Assembly: GCF_014696675.1 (NCBI RefSeq)
Contig: NZ_JACJQN010000015.1
Coordinates: 108,843 to 172,842 of the forward strand
From: Phormidium tenue FACHB-1052
Lineage (GTDB): Bacteria; Cyanobacteriota; Cyanobacteriia; Phormidesmidales; Phormidesmidaceae
Direction of reading: 5' to 3'
DNA length: 64,000 bases
Positions 45,409-55,049 of this stretch are shown here, piece by piece. Positions within the stretch are counted from its first letter, which is position 1. Every line of letters begins with the position of its first letter. The notes under the pieces are model-generated. The model did no database searches, was not told the origin of the DNA, and worked only from the letters and a program-made list of their open reading frames with translations. The translations under genes were made by a program, and so were the position numbers.

Positions 45409-45609
45409 GATAATTGAATGTCATAGTTCAGGGAGCAATTGCTTCCCCGAGGAAATGATGACTTAGCCTTAATTCAGTACTCGAGTTGTTCAAGTTCTAA
45501 CCAAGATCGGGTAATCTCTCCTTCAACTGTTCCCTTCTAAGGATCTCAGCTGGCCACCTTTTTGCTAGCTAAAGAGGTACTGCCCAAAGAGCTTGGAGAA
45601 TAGCTCGTG

Positions 45610-45762
45610 TACTCCTTAGAGACTGCATTGAAACGAGTTGGCAACAGCAAATCGCCTTAGTATGGGTTGTCCTACAGCATCACCGACCAGATTCGGGCTA
45701 GAGGTACCACCAACTTTGCCGGGGACAACATTTTCACGGTTGAGTATGAGTCGCGGTTTTAG
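45610..45762 (+). pseudogene. Remnant resembling the TamB C-terminus
   Basis: The frame reads YSLETALKRVGNSKSP, TAG, then YGLSYSITDQIRARGTT and NFAGDNIFTVEYESRF before a final TAG. The pattern with a terminal F after alternating polar strands resembles the C-terminal end of a cyanobacterial TamB/DUF490 protein. Only about 50 codons remain, with an internal stop. No upstream part could be found, so this looks like debris in the 45409-46123 gap. Confidence 0.4.
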
Positions 45763-45958
45763 CCGGTTACCGCGATCGCAGTAATACTAGATCCAGCCTA
45801 GACAACCCAGATTGAGCAGGGCAAACACTGTTTGCTCCTCATAGGTAGCCCATCATTTCTTAACGGGTGGCAACGTACCTATAGCATAGAAACCGCGCTA
45901 AAAATAGAGTTGTTATTGGGTTTGAGTGCTATAGCTACAGCAGCTACAGCCACTCAGG

Positions 45959-46092
45959 TTAAAACGCAGCTTGCTTGAGAACGACCTCAATGGCAGCCTT
46001 CCCCACGACGATGGGGAAGAGCCTTTCGAATCTGGCTTTTCAACCAGCCCCAACACTTCTCAATGACAGAGTTTCCACTGGCAGATGAGATC
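45959..46092 (-). pseudogene. Degenerate IS630-type transposase end
   Basis: One frame gives SVIEKCWGWLKSQIRKALP, matching the IS630 ending NPIEKCWSWLK-x-R. After a frame change the next frame gives KAAIEVVLKQAAF and a stop at 45959, again IS630-like. The segment upstream (about 46092-46124) lacks the rest of the enzyme. Near 45935 the text GTTTGAGTGCTATAGC may be an old inverted-repeat end. Confidence 0.65.
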
Positions 46093-46123
46093 TGACAAGG
46101 GGATGGAGTGCAACAGATACGGA

Positions 46124-47527
46124 CTACTCGCCCCCACTCATTAGCTGGACAAGATAGATTACAGCAAAGACCGCAAAAAAGACGCCGGCCAGCACTGTTG
46201 CCCAAAAAGTCAGCGCAGAAGGCTTCAGCGATCGCGGCAACATGCGGTGATTAATGTAGAGGGTGAGTCCAGTTATAACTGGAATGTGAGCGGCTTCAAT
46301 GCCTCCCGCCATTTTTAGCAAAGCGACGGGTTCGCCAAATCTCAGGTAAACGGCAATGGGAAGACCGGCCAGCAGCGTAACAATATAGAATTTGCGGAGA
46401 AAATTTTCGTTGGCCCACCGACCGCTACCGCCAAAACCTTGCACCAAAATTTGGGTGCCGTCGGCAAACATGCGGCCAAACCCGTCCTGCACCGACATAG
46501 CTGTACTGCAAAAGGTGACAAAGACAATCGCCACCATAAACCAAAAGCCAAACGGTCCCCACAGGTTGCCCAGGAGACTACCTAAGGTTTCGGCAACCTG
46601 GTTTTCTTGGGGCACTAACCCTTGGGGCTGCAATAGCTCGGCCCCTAAAATTAAAAAGGCCAGCGCAGCCAGCAAAGCTCCAATTACAGCCAGCGTATTA
46701 GAAAACGTCATTAGCTTGAGCCAGCCCCGCAGTCGTTGCTGTTGGTCGTCATCGATTTGCTCAAAGTCAACCGGAGTATCTCGGTGGGCGGTTGCCGCGC
46801 CATACCCCCTAGCCCCTACCCAGTAGGAGTACCACATTAGCCCAGCGGCCCCTGCCAGCATAAACCCCAGCCAGGGCAAAACTTCTTGGTATTGAACCTC
46901 GCTTGGAATCTGCGGCACTAGCCCACTGCTGAGGCTGCCTAGATTGGGAAAAACAAAAATGGCCGCTGCCACAACGGCCAGTGTGCGACCAATGCCGATA
47001 TAAGACGAAACGGTTTCGACACCGTCGTACTGTCCCAAAAATACAATGGCGGCCGTGACTAAGACGATAATCACCGTCCACATCTGAACAGTGCCACCGG
47101 TCATGAGGATTAGGGCCGTGGCCGCCGCGCCAGCCATGCCCGCCACGGTTGAGATAGCCACCACAAACTGGGGCACTAAAATTAGCCAGATCGCCCAGTT
47201 TTTAGGGCCGGGTAACCGTTTGAAACCTTCTAAAATGGTTATGCCTGTGCAAACGGTAAAGCGCCCAACTTCACGGTTGATAAACCACTTAAGCACAACC
47301 GCCGCCACCAGTGCCCACAGCAGGGCGTAGCCATAGAGAGCCGCAATTCGTGGGGTAAAAAGTAACTCCCCTGAACCAGCTGCCGACAGCATCCAGATAA
47401 AACTGGGGCCAAGCCATTTGAGCCAGTCTTTGCCCTCCGGTGATTGAGGTATCTGCTGAGACTGATTAGCGCTGGTTTGTTTGGTACTGGTTTGATTGGG
47501 CGATCGCGCTGGTTGAGAACCACTCAT
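46124..47527 (-). CDS. Nramp-related membrane transporter
   Basis: About 467 residues from ATG 47527 (MSGSQPARSPNQTS). Roughly 11 membrane helices. Gene-family signs: WLKWLGPSFIWMLSAAGSGEL at the first helix, INREVGRFTVCTGITILEGF, and PLGI-like late helices. Canonical Nramp has DPGN in the first helix; here the line reads SAAGSGE, so manganese/iron specificity cannot be assumed. A non-canonical relative that may carry another ion or substrate. Confidence 0.65.
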   Translation of the reverse strand: MSGSQPARSPNQTSTKQTSANQSQQIPQSPEGKDWLKWLGPSFIWMLSAAGSGELLFTPRIAALYGYALLWALVAAVVLKWFINREVGRFTVCTGITILEGFKRLPGPKNWAIWLILVPQFVVAISTVAGMAGAAATALILMTGGTVQMWTVIIVLVTAAIVFLGQYDGVETVSSYIGIGRTLAVVAAAIFVFPNLGSLSSGLVPQIPSEVQYQEVLPWLGFMLAGAAGLMWYSYWVGARGYGAATAHRDTPVDFEQIDDDQQQRLRGWLKLMTFSNTLAVIGALLAALAFLILGAELLQPQGLVPQENQVAETLGSLLGNLWGPFGFWFMVAIVFVTFCSTAMSVQDGFGRMFADGTQILVQGFGGSGRWANENFLRKFYIVTLLAGLPIAVYLRFGEPVALLKMAGGIEAAHIPVITGLTLYINHRMLPRSLKPSALTFWATVLAGVFFAVFAVIYLVQLMSGGE

Positions 47528-47715
47528 GGTGTACGTTGCTCTTAGGGCGCCGACAAAACGGCAGGACGAGGGCGAGGCGATGGTTTCAGGCGCGTTCTTG
47601 CCATGTCGACCTAGCAATCCTTGGGGGCGGCTGCGCTCACCCACCAAGGATCAGATGTGGACTAGATAATGGCCTAAGTAAGACTGTCGTGTCTCGCTGT
47701 TGCTAGCTGATTCCA

Positions 47716-48564
47716 TCAGTCTTCGGGGATAGCCGAGGCATAAACGTCAGTCGCCACTAGTACCGGCTTGTTGCTGTATTCGGCTTCTAGCTGTTCCTGC
47801 AGTTCTAGATCCCATCCCATGTCATAGTCGCGCTCAAACTCGCTGACCACAAAGGCACGTAGTGTGCCGGTAACCGCAACCTTTTCACCATCGGTCACGG
47901 CAACAGGCGGGGCCTGAGCCTCAGATTGATCGGTGCCCGTAGGTGGGGCATAGATAACCAGTAAATCTTCTGCCCCTATCAGCTGCTCTTCATCCAGCGA
48001 AAAGGCAAAACCACTCTGAATATCTTCGACTTCACCAGTAACGGCTAGTGTTTCGCCATAGTATTGTTCAGGATTGCTGGTAATTTCGCCTGGGTCAGGG
48101 GCCAACGCAATAGATTGAGCAATGATGGCAGGTTGCTCTTCATAATCTACATAAAGAGTTTGGTCTAGGGTTAGACCAAACTCTCGTTCAACGTCTGCAA
48201 TCACAAAGTTGCGAACTTCCCCAGTAACCTGCACCTCAACACCGTCTTTTGGCAGCAGCAGAGGTTCACCCGAAGTATTGATCACTAGAATGGGTTCGGT
48301 GCCAAAAAACTGTTCATCACCGATGGTGAAGGAGCTATCGCCCACAACTTCCAGAGGTTCACTCCGAACGGTAACGACTTGGCCAATATAATTCTCAGCG
48401 TCGTCAGCAACATCGTCAGCTTGCACATTGGTTGTACCAGAAGGAGTCTGAGTTACGGGTGCGTCTTGGGTACCACAAGCGCCCACTAACCCGGCAATTA
48501 GACCGATTGCAAGAGTGCTTTGAAAAAGTTTATTTTGTCTTTTGTTGGTTGTTAGCTTAGCCAT
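47716..48564 (-). CDS. Two-repeat exported lipoprotein
   Basis: About 282 residues from ATG 48564 with GGAG upstream. Lipoprotein signal with lipobox VGAC. Two homologous halves, each Tyr-Gly/Ile-Gly then a beta-rich domain: ENYIGQVVTVRSEPLEVVG, with VTGEVRNFVIADVEREFG, and EQYYGETLAVTGEVEDIQ, with VTGTLRAFVVSEFERDYD. The repeat reads like an OB-fold-type domain of unknown role. Acidic overall. A stand-alone gene. Confidence 0.78.
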   Translation of the reverse strand: MAKLTTNKRQNKLFQSTLAIGLIAGLVGACGTQDAPVTQTPSGTTNVQADDVADDAENYIGQVVTVRSEPLEVVGDSSFTIGDEQFFGTEPILVINTSGEPLLLPKDGVEVQVTGEVRNFVIADVEREFGLTLDQTLYVDYEEQPAIIAQSIALAPDPGEITSNPEQYYGETLAVTGEVEDIQSGFAFSLDEEQLIGAEDLLVIYAPPTGTDQSEAQAPPVAVTDGEKVAVTGTLRAFVVSEFERDYDMGWDLELQEQLEAEYSNKPVLVATDVYASAIPED

Positions 48565-49067
48565 AATAGGCTCCAAATTCTTCAGTACAACTACCGTGAA
48601 CAACTGCCATATGAGATTATTCTTCTCATACATCAGGGAATAGAAGGTTCCTGGCCGGAGTATTGTTCAAGCGGTAGCTTGTGGATTCCACTCTGGGAAT
48701 TCCGTTCACACTTGTTCTAATTATTTTTGAAGCTACAGTTATCTATAAAACGGTAGGTCATTTATTCATCTATATCGGTACTTGCGAAGTCTACCAAAAT
48801 GTGCACATCGTAGATGGCACTGGATCGCTGGTAAGACAATTTACATTGAGCGATTTACCTATACTCTCAGGTAGCAGGTTTCACGCTTTATCAGACGCAG
48901 CTTAGGACAATAGCCAAAACAATAATCGGCAGTAACGCCAGAAAACCGTCGGCCATCGCCTGAACTTTCCCCAAATGGGAGAATAGTCAAAATTCATCAA
49001 GAATTAGCACATAATATCTCTGCCAGCCTATAGACAAGTGGCAGCTTTAACCTTTATCTCTAGTGGG
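48565..49067. other. Intergenic region
   Basis: About 500 bp. AT-rich promoter area of the lipoprotein gene at its left; no gene, repeat or structured RNA I could support in the rest. Confidence 0.5.
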
Positions 49068-50366
49068 TTATAGCCCTGGTGAATCATTTTTTGAAGGTGG
49101 GGCTTCTAAAACGCTGATGCTGACTAGCGGCGTCACATTAAACTCCAGGTCGAGCAGGTGAGCCTGAATCGCCTGAGTTAACTCCGCTTGAATTACTGCG
49201 TCGGAATCATCATGGCCGGGCTGGCGCTGCACATAAATCTCCGACAGCAGCGTGTTTTGGCCCGCGATGGTGGATCGCGTAAACCGCGCCGTCGACTCCA
49301 CCAACTTGACCTGGGGAAACCGCTGAATGACAGTTTGCACTTCGGCATTGACCCGCTGGGCGCGACTGGAGCGCTCTAAACTGGGCGGGTTTGACAACTG
49401 CCAGGTGAGCAGGGCGGCGATCGCGATCGCACTCACCCCCAGCGCCACCGGAAACACCCCGCGCTGCCCCCGCCGATAGCGCGCACCCTTAGTCGATAGC
49501 CCAAAGCTGCGAAACAAAATCGCCGCTGACAGGTTGATGCCACTGAGCTGTAACAGCAGCAAAAACACCCCATTGACGACCAGATCCCAGCGGCCAATGG
49601 CCATCGACATGCCGATAATGCCCGCTGGAGGAGCCAGCGAGGCCGCCACCAGCATGCCAGTAGCTGTGCCCGAAACCAGACTGCTGCGCTCCGACTGCAC
49701 CAGGTTGACGGCCCCCGCTGCCCCCGCTGCCAGGGGCAGCAGCACTGCCACCACAGAAACCTGACTGTTATCGAGCATCGACGGTGTAGCAATCTGCTGC
49801 CGAAACACCAGGCTGAGCAGGGCCGCTACCCCAATCGTGAGCAGAAGGGCAGTGAAGTAGCGCAGCACACTGCGACCCATTAAGTGGCGATCGCCCCGAG
49901 CCGAAGCGATCGCTGTATTCATGGCTGGCCCAGCAAAGGGGGCAATTAGCATCGCCGCTACCAGCAGGTAGTTGGTGTTGGTAAACAGCCCAATCCAAAC
50001 AATGACGCCTGCGATCGCGGCATAGCCCAAAAACCCCTTCCACGAGCCCACACTCTGCAACCCGGCCAAAAAAATCTCGATCGGGCTGCGCTCCTCCACC
50101 TGAGTGACCTGCTCCGCTGCCTGATCGGCTGGGGGATGCAAGGCCATTACCCCGGTGGGCACCAGCGTAATCTTTAGGTCGGATAGGTCTTGAAGCGCCT
50201 CTAGCAGCGGCTCTACCTGCTGATTGGAGACATGCACCAGCACCATATCCTGGGGGGTATCACCCATAGTCTGCCACTGAGCCAGGTTGGTGCCTTGGCA
50301 AGCTTGGGCCTTTTGCAGCACAATCTGTCCGCTGCCCCAGGGCACTTGAATCAACAGTTGGCGCAT
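49068..50366 (-). CDS. DUF389 membrane protein (copy 2, long form)
   Basis: 432 residues. An N-terminal soluble ACT-like domain of about 85 residues (MRQLLIQVPWGSG), then about six membrane helices with YLLVAAMLIAPFAGPAMN and SLAPPAGIIGMSMAI, matching DUF389. The soluble C-terminus follows. Not closely similar to copy 1 at 35977, so not a recent duplicate. Function unknown. Confidence 0.82.
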   Translation of the reverse strand: MRQLLIQVPWGSGQIVLQKAQACQGTNLAQWQTMGDTPQDMVLVHVSNQQVEPLLEALQDLSDLKITLVPTGVMALHPPADQAAEQVTQVEERSPIEIFLAGLQSVGSWKGFLGYAAIAGVIVWIGLFTNTNYLLVAAMLIAPFAGPAMNTAIASARGDRHLMGRSVLRYFTALLLTIGVAALLSLVFRQQIATPSMLDNSQVSVVAVLLPLAAGAAGAVNLVQSERSSLVSGTATGMLVAASLAPPAGIIGMSMAIGRWDLVVNGVFLLLLQLSGINLSAAILFRSFGLSTKGARYRRGQRGVFPVALGVSAIAIAALLTWQLSNPPSLERSSRAQRVNAEVQTVIQRFPQVKLVESTARFTRSTIAGQNTLLSEIYVQRQPGHDDSDAVIQAELTQAIQAHLLDLEFNVTPLVSISVLEAPPSKNDSPGL

Positions 50367-50593
50367 GGCAATCCACGGGTAGAAATCGTTTCAACACGCT
50401 CTCTATCCTCGGTATGGGTGGCGGCCATAACATCGCCTGAAGGACCAGTAGTCTACTAGACCAAAGGGGATAGGTTAATCGGGTTCAAGGTTCAAGGCAG
50501 TCCATAAACCTGAAACCTAGAACCTTGACCGTTTACCCGACAAGACAGCTAAGCAAGGTGGCAGCATCCCAAACAATCGGGGTCGATGACACT

Positions 50594-51109
50594 CTAAGAA
50601 CTGTGGCGGGCCAGCACCCACAATGACAGCTTTTCGAGCATGACCAGCGTGGCGGTAATGCCCACCGCCAGGGCAAACAAAAGCAGGTTGCTCTGATCGC
50701 CCGATCGCAGCGCAAAGCTCAACGATGTCGCCACCGCAGGCGGGTGAACCACGTCCAGCACAATCATCAACACGATGGTGATCACCATTGCCAAGCCGCC
50801 CGACAGGTAGCCCGGTCCTACCATTGTGTAGGTGATAAAGCCCAAGCCCGCCGCCATCAGCTGCGAGATCAGTAGCGTGCGCACCGAGTTAGTGCCGTGC
50901 TGCGGGTCAAGGTAGATCAAAAAGGCGCTGGAGGCCAAGGAGGCAAACAGCAGCCGCTGCTGGCTGAGCGCTTCGACCAGGGCTAAAACTGCTAAAACCA
51001 CCGCCGTTGGGGCGATCGCTAGGGCGAGTTCTCCCCTCAGATTCAGCCGGCGGCGCAGGGCACGATTGGCACCTTCAATAGGCTTCAGGCTTTTGCGATC
51101 TTGACTCAT
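50594..51109 (-). CDS. HPP-family membrane protein
   Basis: About 171 residues from ATG 51109. Four membrane helices with the HPP-family features LFASLASSAFLIYLDPQHG and VLDVVHPPAVATSL. HPP proteins include chloroplast and cyanobacterial nitrite transporters, so nitrite or a related anion is one possibility; substrate not shown here. Sits 44 bp after a small soluble gene on the same strand. Confidence 0.85.
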   Translation of the reverse strand: MSQDRKSLKPIEGANRALRRRLNLRGELALAIAPTAVVLAVLALVEALSQQRLLFASLASSAFLIYLDPQHGTNSVRTLLISQLMAAGLGFITYTMVGPGYLSGGLAMVITIVLMIVLDVVHPPAVATSLSFALRSGDQSNLLLFALAVGITATLVMLEKLSLWVLARHSS

Positions 51110-51153
51110 AAATGTTTTCAGCCTGGGGGCAGCAGGGAGCCGTACCTCGATCG

Positions 51154-51444
51154 TTAGTCTAGCCCTAACTCGCGCTTGAGCAAGAGAATAGATTTTTCGC
51201 CGATGTAGTTGTCGCAGACCACCAGATTGGGCGGACAAATCAGATCTTCGCGGGCAGTGGCGATCGCATCCTTCACCACGGGCAAGCTTGCCTCGTCAAA
51301 CACCACAATGGTCCGAGCGCCGTGGCTCACAGCGTTGAGCTTGTAGGATTCATCGGTTTGGGCCGACATCAGCAAAAATTCGTCGCCCCGCAGGCTGTAG
51401 CTAATCACCGCTGCCCGCAAAATGTCGGTGCTAACGCTGACCAT
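51154..51444 (-). CDS. Small soluble protein of unknown function, upstream of HPP gene
   Basis: 96 residues (MVSVSTDILRAAVISYSLRG ... LLLKRELGLD). Alpha/beta, single small domain with hydrophobic strands (ARTIVVFDEASLP, LVVCDNYIG). Not recognised. Same strand and close to the HPP gene, suggesting it is a companion. Confidence 0.6.
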   Translation of the reverse strand: MVSVSTDILRAAVISYSLRGDEFLLMSAQTDESYKLNAVSHGARTIVVFDEASLPVVKDAIATAREDLICPPNLVVCDNYIGEKSILLLKRELGLD

Positions 51445-51803
51445 GCCTAGGCAGGTGCCCTTGGGGAGATCCTTCAGTAGGCCAGCTCTTTTTAGGCGTT
51501 GCTGAATAGCGATATGACTTGCAGAAATTTGAACGAGCTTCCAGTAGCTACAACAACCGGTTCATACCTAAAATCAGCAACGCTGAAAAACTCAGCATGA
51601 CCAACCCTCTAAATCCAGCCGCGATCGCACGGGCCAAAACGAGCAAAAGCTACAGATTGATGCTCCACAACTGTTCCCTTAAACAGAAGCGAGGCTGACT
51701 CAAACCGCTTACTATCGGCCAAGTGAGCACCGTTTAGGGGGGTAGTGACTTGTCATCCGAGGTAGCTCACAAGCCTCACCTATGGACTACTGGAGACAGA
51801 CCT
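51445..51803. other. Divergent intergenic region
   Basis: About 360 bp between divergent genes; must hold promoters for both. I see no distinct operator, repeat or gene. Confidence 0.5.
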
Positions 51804-52865
51804 ATGCAGCTAGGAAAATGGGTCGGCCTGCTGGCTTTGGGGGTCTCTATCTATTTTCTTTGGGAAATTCGTCAGGTGCTGCTGCTATTGTTTGCAGCAG
51901 TCGTGATAGCGACCGTGTTAAACCGGGTGGTGCGAGTCTTACGGCGGCTGCGAATTAAACGGGGACTTGCGATCGCGATCACCATTGCCCTACTGTTGCT
52001 TACCGTCTTTGGCCTCTTTGCCATTATTCTGCCCCGATTTATTGACCAACTTCAAAATTTGAGTGGGCTACTGCCAGCGGCACTCGAACGCCTAAGTACC
52101 AGTTACGAATGGTTTCAGGGCCGCATTCCTGGCATGGCTCTAGGAGAAAACCAGGGGGTAGACCGCCTGCTAGATCAAGTCCAGGCGCTGATATCTAGCA
52201 CATTTGGCAATTTTTTCCTCATCCTCAACTCGTCGATCAATGCGGTAGTCAACCTATTTCTCGTGCTAGCGGCTACCGTCATGCTGCTAGTCAATCCTGG
52301 CTCCTACCGGCGCACCGTCATCGCTGCCTTTCCTGTCTTTTACCGCGATCGCGTGAACGAGATTTTAAACAAGTGCGAACATTCCCTAGTGGGCTGGTTT
52401 CAAGGCACCCTGGCGGGCATGGTTACGATTGGTACCCTGAGTTACATTGGGCTGCTAATTTTGGGGGTACCGCTGCCCCTGGTCAACGCTATTCTCGCCG
52501 GGCTGCTAGAGATTGTTCCTAACGTCGGTCCCATTATTAGTGCTGTTCCACCGATCCTACTAGCCCTGCTAGATGCTCCCTGGAAAGGGTTTGCCGTGCT
52601 GATCCTGTACTTCTTGATCCAGCAGTTTGAAAGCCTGGCTTTAATGCCGATACTCATGAAACGGGCTGTATCCCTCATGCCCCTGTTTACGCTGCTTTCG
52701 GTCGTAGTATTTGCGTCATTGTTTGGGTTGCTGGGGCTATTTTTGGCGGTTCCACTACTGATCGTGGTGCAGATTTGGCTGCAAGAAGTGCTGGTCAAAG
52801 ATGTGATGGATCGTTGGCAAGCCCCTCCTGCCCCCAGCCGAGATCAGCAGCTGCACCAGCGATAG
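51804..52865 (+). CDS. AI-2E family (PerM/YdiK-like) membrane transporter
   Basis: About 353 residues from ATG 51804 with GGAG nine bases ahead; a TTG at 51750 is in frame but unlikely. About eight membrane helices with family patterns LLLFAAVVIATVLNRVVRVLR, PLPLVNAILAGLLEIVPNVGP and FVIQQFE-like LIQQFESLALMPILMKRAV. Members export autoinducers or exchange Na+/Li+ and H+. Last gene of the membrane-protein block. Confidence 0.88.
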   Translation: MQLGKWVGLLALGVSIYFLWEIRQVLLLLFAAVVIATVLNRVVRVLRRLRIKRGLAIAITIALLLLTVFGLFAIILPRFIDQLQNLSGLLPAALERLSTSYEWFQGRIPGMALGENQGVDRLLDQVQALISSTFGNFFLILNSSINAVVNLFLVLAATVMLLVNPGSYRRTVIAAFPVFYRDRVNEILNKCEHSLVGWFQGTLAGMVTIGTLSYIGLLILGVPLPLVNAILAGLLEIVPNVGPIISAVPPILLALLDAPWKGFAVLILYFLIQQFESLALMPILMKRAVSLMPLFTLLSVVVFASLFGLLGLFLAVPLLIVVQIWLQEVLVKDVMDRWQAPPAPSRDQQLHQR

Positions 52866-53339
52866 GCTAGGCTCAATTGCTCCATGGGCGAGCGATCCAT
52901 GCCGTTTCCCTAGGCGTTCTCCCCATTGCCTTCGAGCCTGTAGAAGGATGCAGCGAAGAGTTTACAACGCTTCAACGTGGCCGTTGATGCAATTCGGACG
53001 ATAATAGGATGGGTTATCAGGCCCTAAAGCGGCGCAGCTGAGATTTGGGACAATTTAGTTCCTTTGTATATGTCTGGATAGCTGCTCCGCGCCGCAACCC
53101 CTCCGCAGCTGCATCTTATGCGAAAGTTCTTTCTACGCAAGGCATCCAGGCCAATCGAGAGCTTTAGCTGCAACGTTTAGGAAGAACGGGAAAACCAGGC
53201 ATTGAGACAACTGGCACAAGGCAGTCTAGTCTAAAGCTAGTCCACTTTTGAGCGCAACTGGCACAGAGTATAAGTGCTCATGGCCAAAGTCTCGGAATGG
53301 GAAAGCTCGGCAGCGTACTGGCAGCCATCGAAGCTTTAG
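52866..53339. other. Intergenic region between AI-2E gene and relaxase
   Basis: About 470 bp; boundary between the cargo block and the mobilisation region. No gene or repeat I could name. Confidence 0.5.
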
Positions 53340-54518
53340 CTAAAGCTCAATTTCTAGAGATTTTCGTGTTGACTGAAGACCGGGGACACTCTGGCGGTGG
53401 GACAGTGGATGAGCGATGGCTTGGCAGTACTCCAGCGCTGCATAGTGCCCCTGGTTCAGGCGTTGGGCTTGCGCCGTTGGCCCCTGCCGGAGGATGCCCA
53501 CAACGTCTTTTGTGGGTTCTCCATCTGAGACAGCAAGCCGGGCAACAGCGACATCTAATTGTCCCCCCTGGGGCTCACCAGAGCCGCCTTGGACGGCTCT
53601 GGCATAAAGCGCGTAGCGTTCCCTCCAAAGCTGCTGAAGCGCCTCATAATCGGTGAGATGCTGCTGACACTGGGCCTGATTCATCGCCATTAATTGAGTC
53701 AGCACGGCATCTTGGTCAGGACGATACTCAATCTGTCGGTGCTTCTGAAGACCGTTGATAGAGTAAGCAGGCCCCAGACGGCGACCGGCAAACGAATGGC
53801 CATCAACAGCATAGGAAATACCGATAAAGGCAGGCCCATCCCCAGGGTCTGAAGCTTGGCGCAGGTGAACCTCAATCCCGCTAGATTTGAGCCGGGTTAC
53901 CAGCATAGACAACGTAGGATTGTCATTTGTAGCACGGTCAATCTCATCCCAAAGCGTTTCTTTTGGCAACGTTTCTCCGGTGCGTTCTTTGCGTCGATAT
54001 TCGCCAGTGGTGAGATTATGGCGCTGGCTTGGTGGGGCAATAGAGAGGGGCGTGAGGGCCATATCGTGCTCTAGCTGTCGAGCCAGATGTTGAAGTTTGA
54101 GTTTGCTAAAGCTGTCCTTGACCCAAGCACCTTCTACATCAATGGTGGTGGTAGCAATGTGCCAATGCTGCACCCCATTAGCAGACGCTTTGTCATGATG
54201 CTGGGTGACAAAGAAAGGGCAATCCCCGTAGCCCATGCTGTCTAAAATTTTCAGGGAGATGTCAGCCATCTGAGTTGGAGCAACGTGCTCTCCTGGTGAG
54301 AGGCTAACCATCAGGTGAGCGATGGTGTGCTTCACAAGACGTTGCCGAGGGCGAGAGGTTACCCAGTCAAATTCATGAGCCAAGCCCTCTGGATTACTCC
54401 ACGCCATATTGGTGGCAATGATTGGGTTAACGCTACTGACTGCCGTTTGCTTGGCCGGGTTCAGTAGATAAGAACAGAGCCCGTGGGCGTTGCTGCCTTT
54501 AACGATCTTGATCAGCAT
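53340..54518 (-). CDS. Relaxase / mobilisation nuclease
   Basis: 392 residues. An early catalytic Tyr candidate (Y17 in AHGLCSYLLNPAK) and a three-His motif III, HHDK...HWH (H107-H108-D109 and H118/H120), as in MOBP/MOBV-type relaxases. It nicks the transfer origin and carries the strand to a recipient. No DNA helicase or primase domain is fused. Overlaps the accessory gene by 20 bp. No type IV secretion genes are in the window, so the element is probably mobilisable rather than self-transmissible. Confidence 0.86.
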   Translation of the reverse strand: MLIKIVKGSNAHGLCSYLLNPAKQTAVSSVNPIIATNMAWSNPEGLAHEFDWVTSRPRQRLVKHTIAHLMVSLSPGEHVAPTQMADISLKILDSMGYGDCPFFVTQHHDKASANGVQHWHIATTTIDVEGAWVKDSFSKLKLQHLARQLEHDMALTPLSIAPPSQRHNLTTGEYRRKERTGETLPKETLWDEIDRATNDNPTLSMLVTRLKSSGIEVHLRQASDPGDGPAFIGISYAVDGHSFAGRRLGPAYSINGLQKHRQIEYRPDQDAVLTQLMAMNQAQCQQHLTDYEALQQLWRERYALYARAVQGGSGEPQGGQLDVAVARLAVSDGEPTKDVVGILRQGPTAQAQRLNQGHYAALEYCQAIAHPLSHRQSVPGLQSTRKSLEIEL

Positions 54519-54828
54519 GATCGCCCTCGGGGACAGGTGTGATTAAGCTGCGCTGTGTTTCTAAGATCGACTGCCGCAGGTCTCTCAATTCTTGGAGTAG
54601 AGAGGGGGGTGCTGCCGTGGCGTAACGTCGCCCCAGGTCATCCACTTTTTGATTCCACTGGCTGAGATGGGCATACACCTCTCGATGCGTGACCGTAGCC
54701 GGTGGCGGGCATAGTCCCAGGTTGCGGAGGAAGGTGGCCGGGTGTGCTGGATTGGCCGCCCGCTGAATGGCTCTAGCCTCAGCCTCAGAAACGTTGACCA
54801 CGATGCGGGTATTACGTGAGGTAGTCAT
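54499..54828 (-). CDS. Relaxosome accessory protein, MobC-like
   Basis: 109 residues. N-terminal ribbon-helix-helix-like segment (RIVVNVSEAEARAIQRAA), then helices (LSQWNQKVDDLGRR). Small basic/helical protein directly ahead of the relaxase, the usual place for MobC. It would bind the transfer origin and open DNA for the relaxase. Confidence 0.75.
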   Translation of the reverse strand: MTTSRNTRIVVNVSEAEARAIQRAANPAHPATFLRNLGLCPPPATVTHREVYAHLSQWNQKVDDLGRRYATAAPPSLLQELRDLRQSILETQRSLITPVPEGDHADQDR

Positions 54829-55049
54829 GATTGACTCAGGAAATGCTTAACAATTCTTTGCCCCAAAAGGTCGATTTGCGACATGGGGGAGATATTCGAA
54901 AGCTACTATCCAAGGTGACTTTAGAGGGGTGGCCCCCAGGTCGTAAGCAGGAAGAATATAGGAAAACTTCTCTGTTGTAGTTGCCAGTATAAGTCAATGA
55001 CAAGGTGCTAGGGTAGCCACAACTTGCCAAAGAAAAAATGCTGTCATGA
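54829..55049. other. Candidate transfer-origin region
   Basis: About 220 bp ahead of the mobilisation genes and next to the repeat array. Transfer origins usually lie here. I see no certain nick site, so this is a location guess. Confidence 0.35.

Noticed and set aside
53297..53656. Plus-strand frame overlapping the relaxase 3' end
   Set aside because: Overlaps a relaxase gene with clear motifs, has no recognisable domain and Gly/Pro/His-rich shadow composition.
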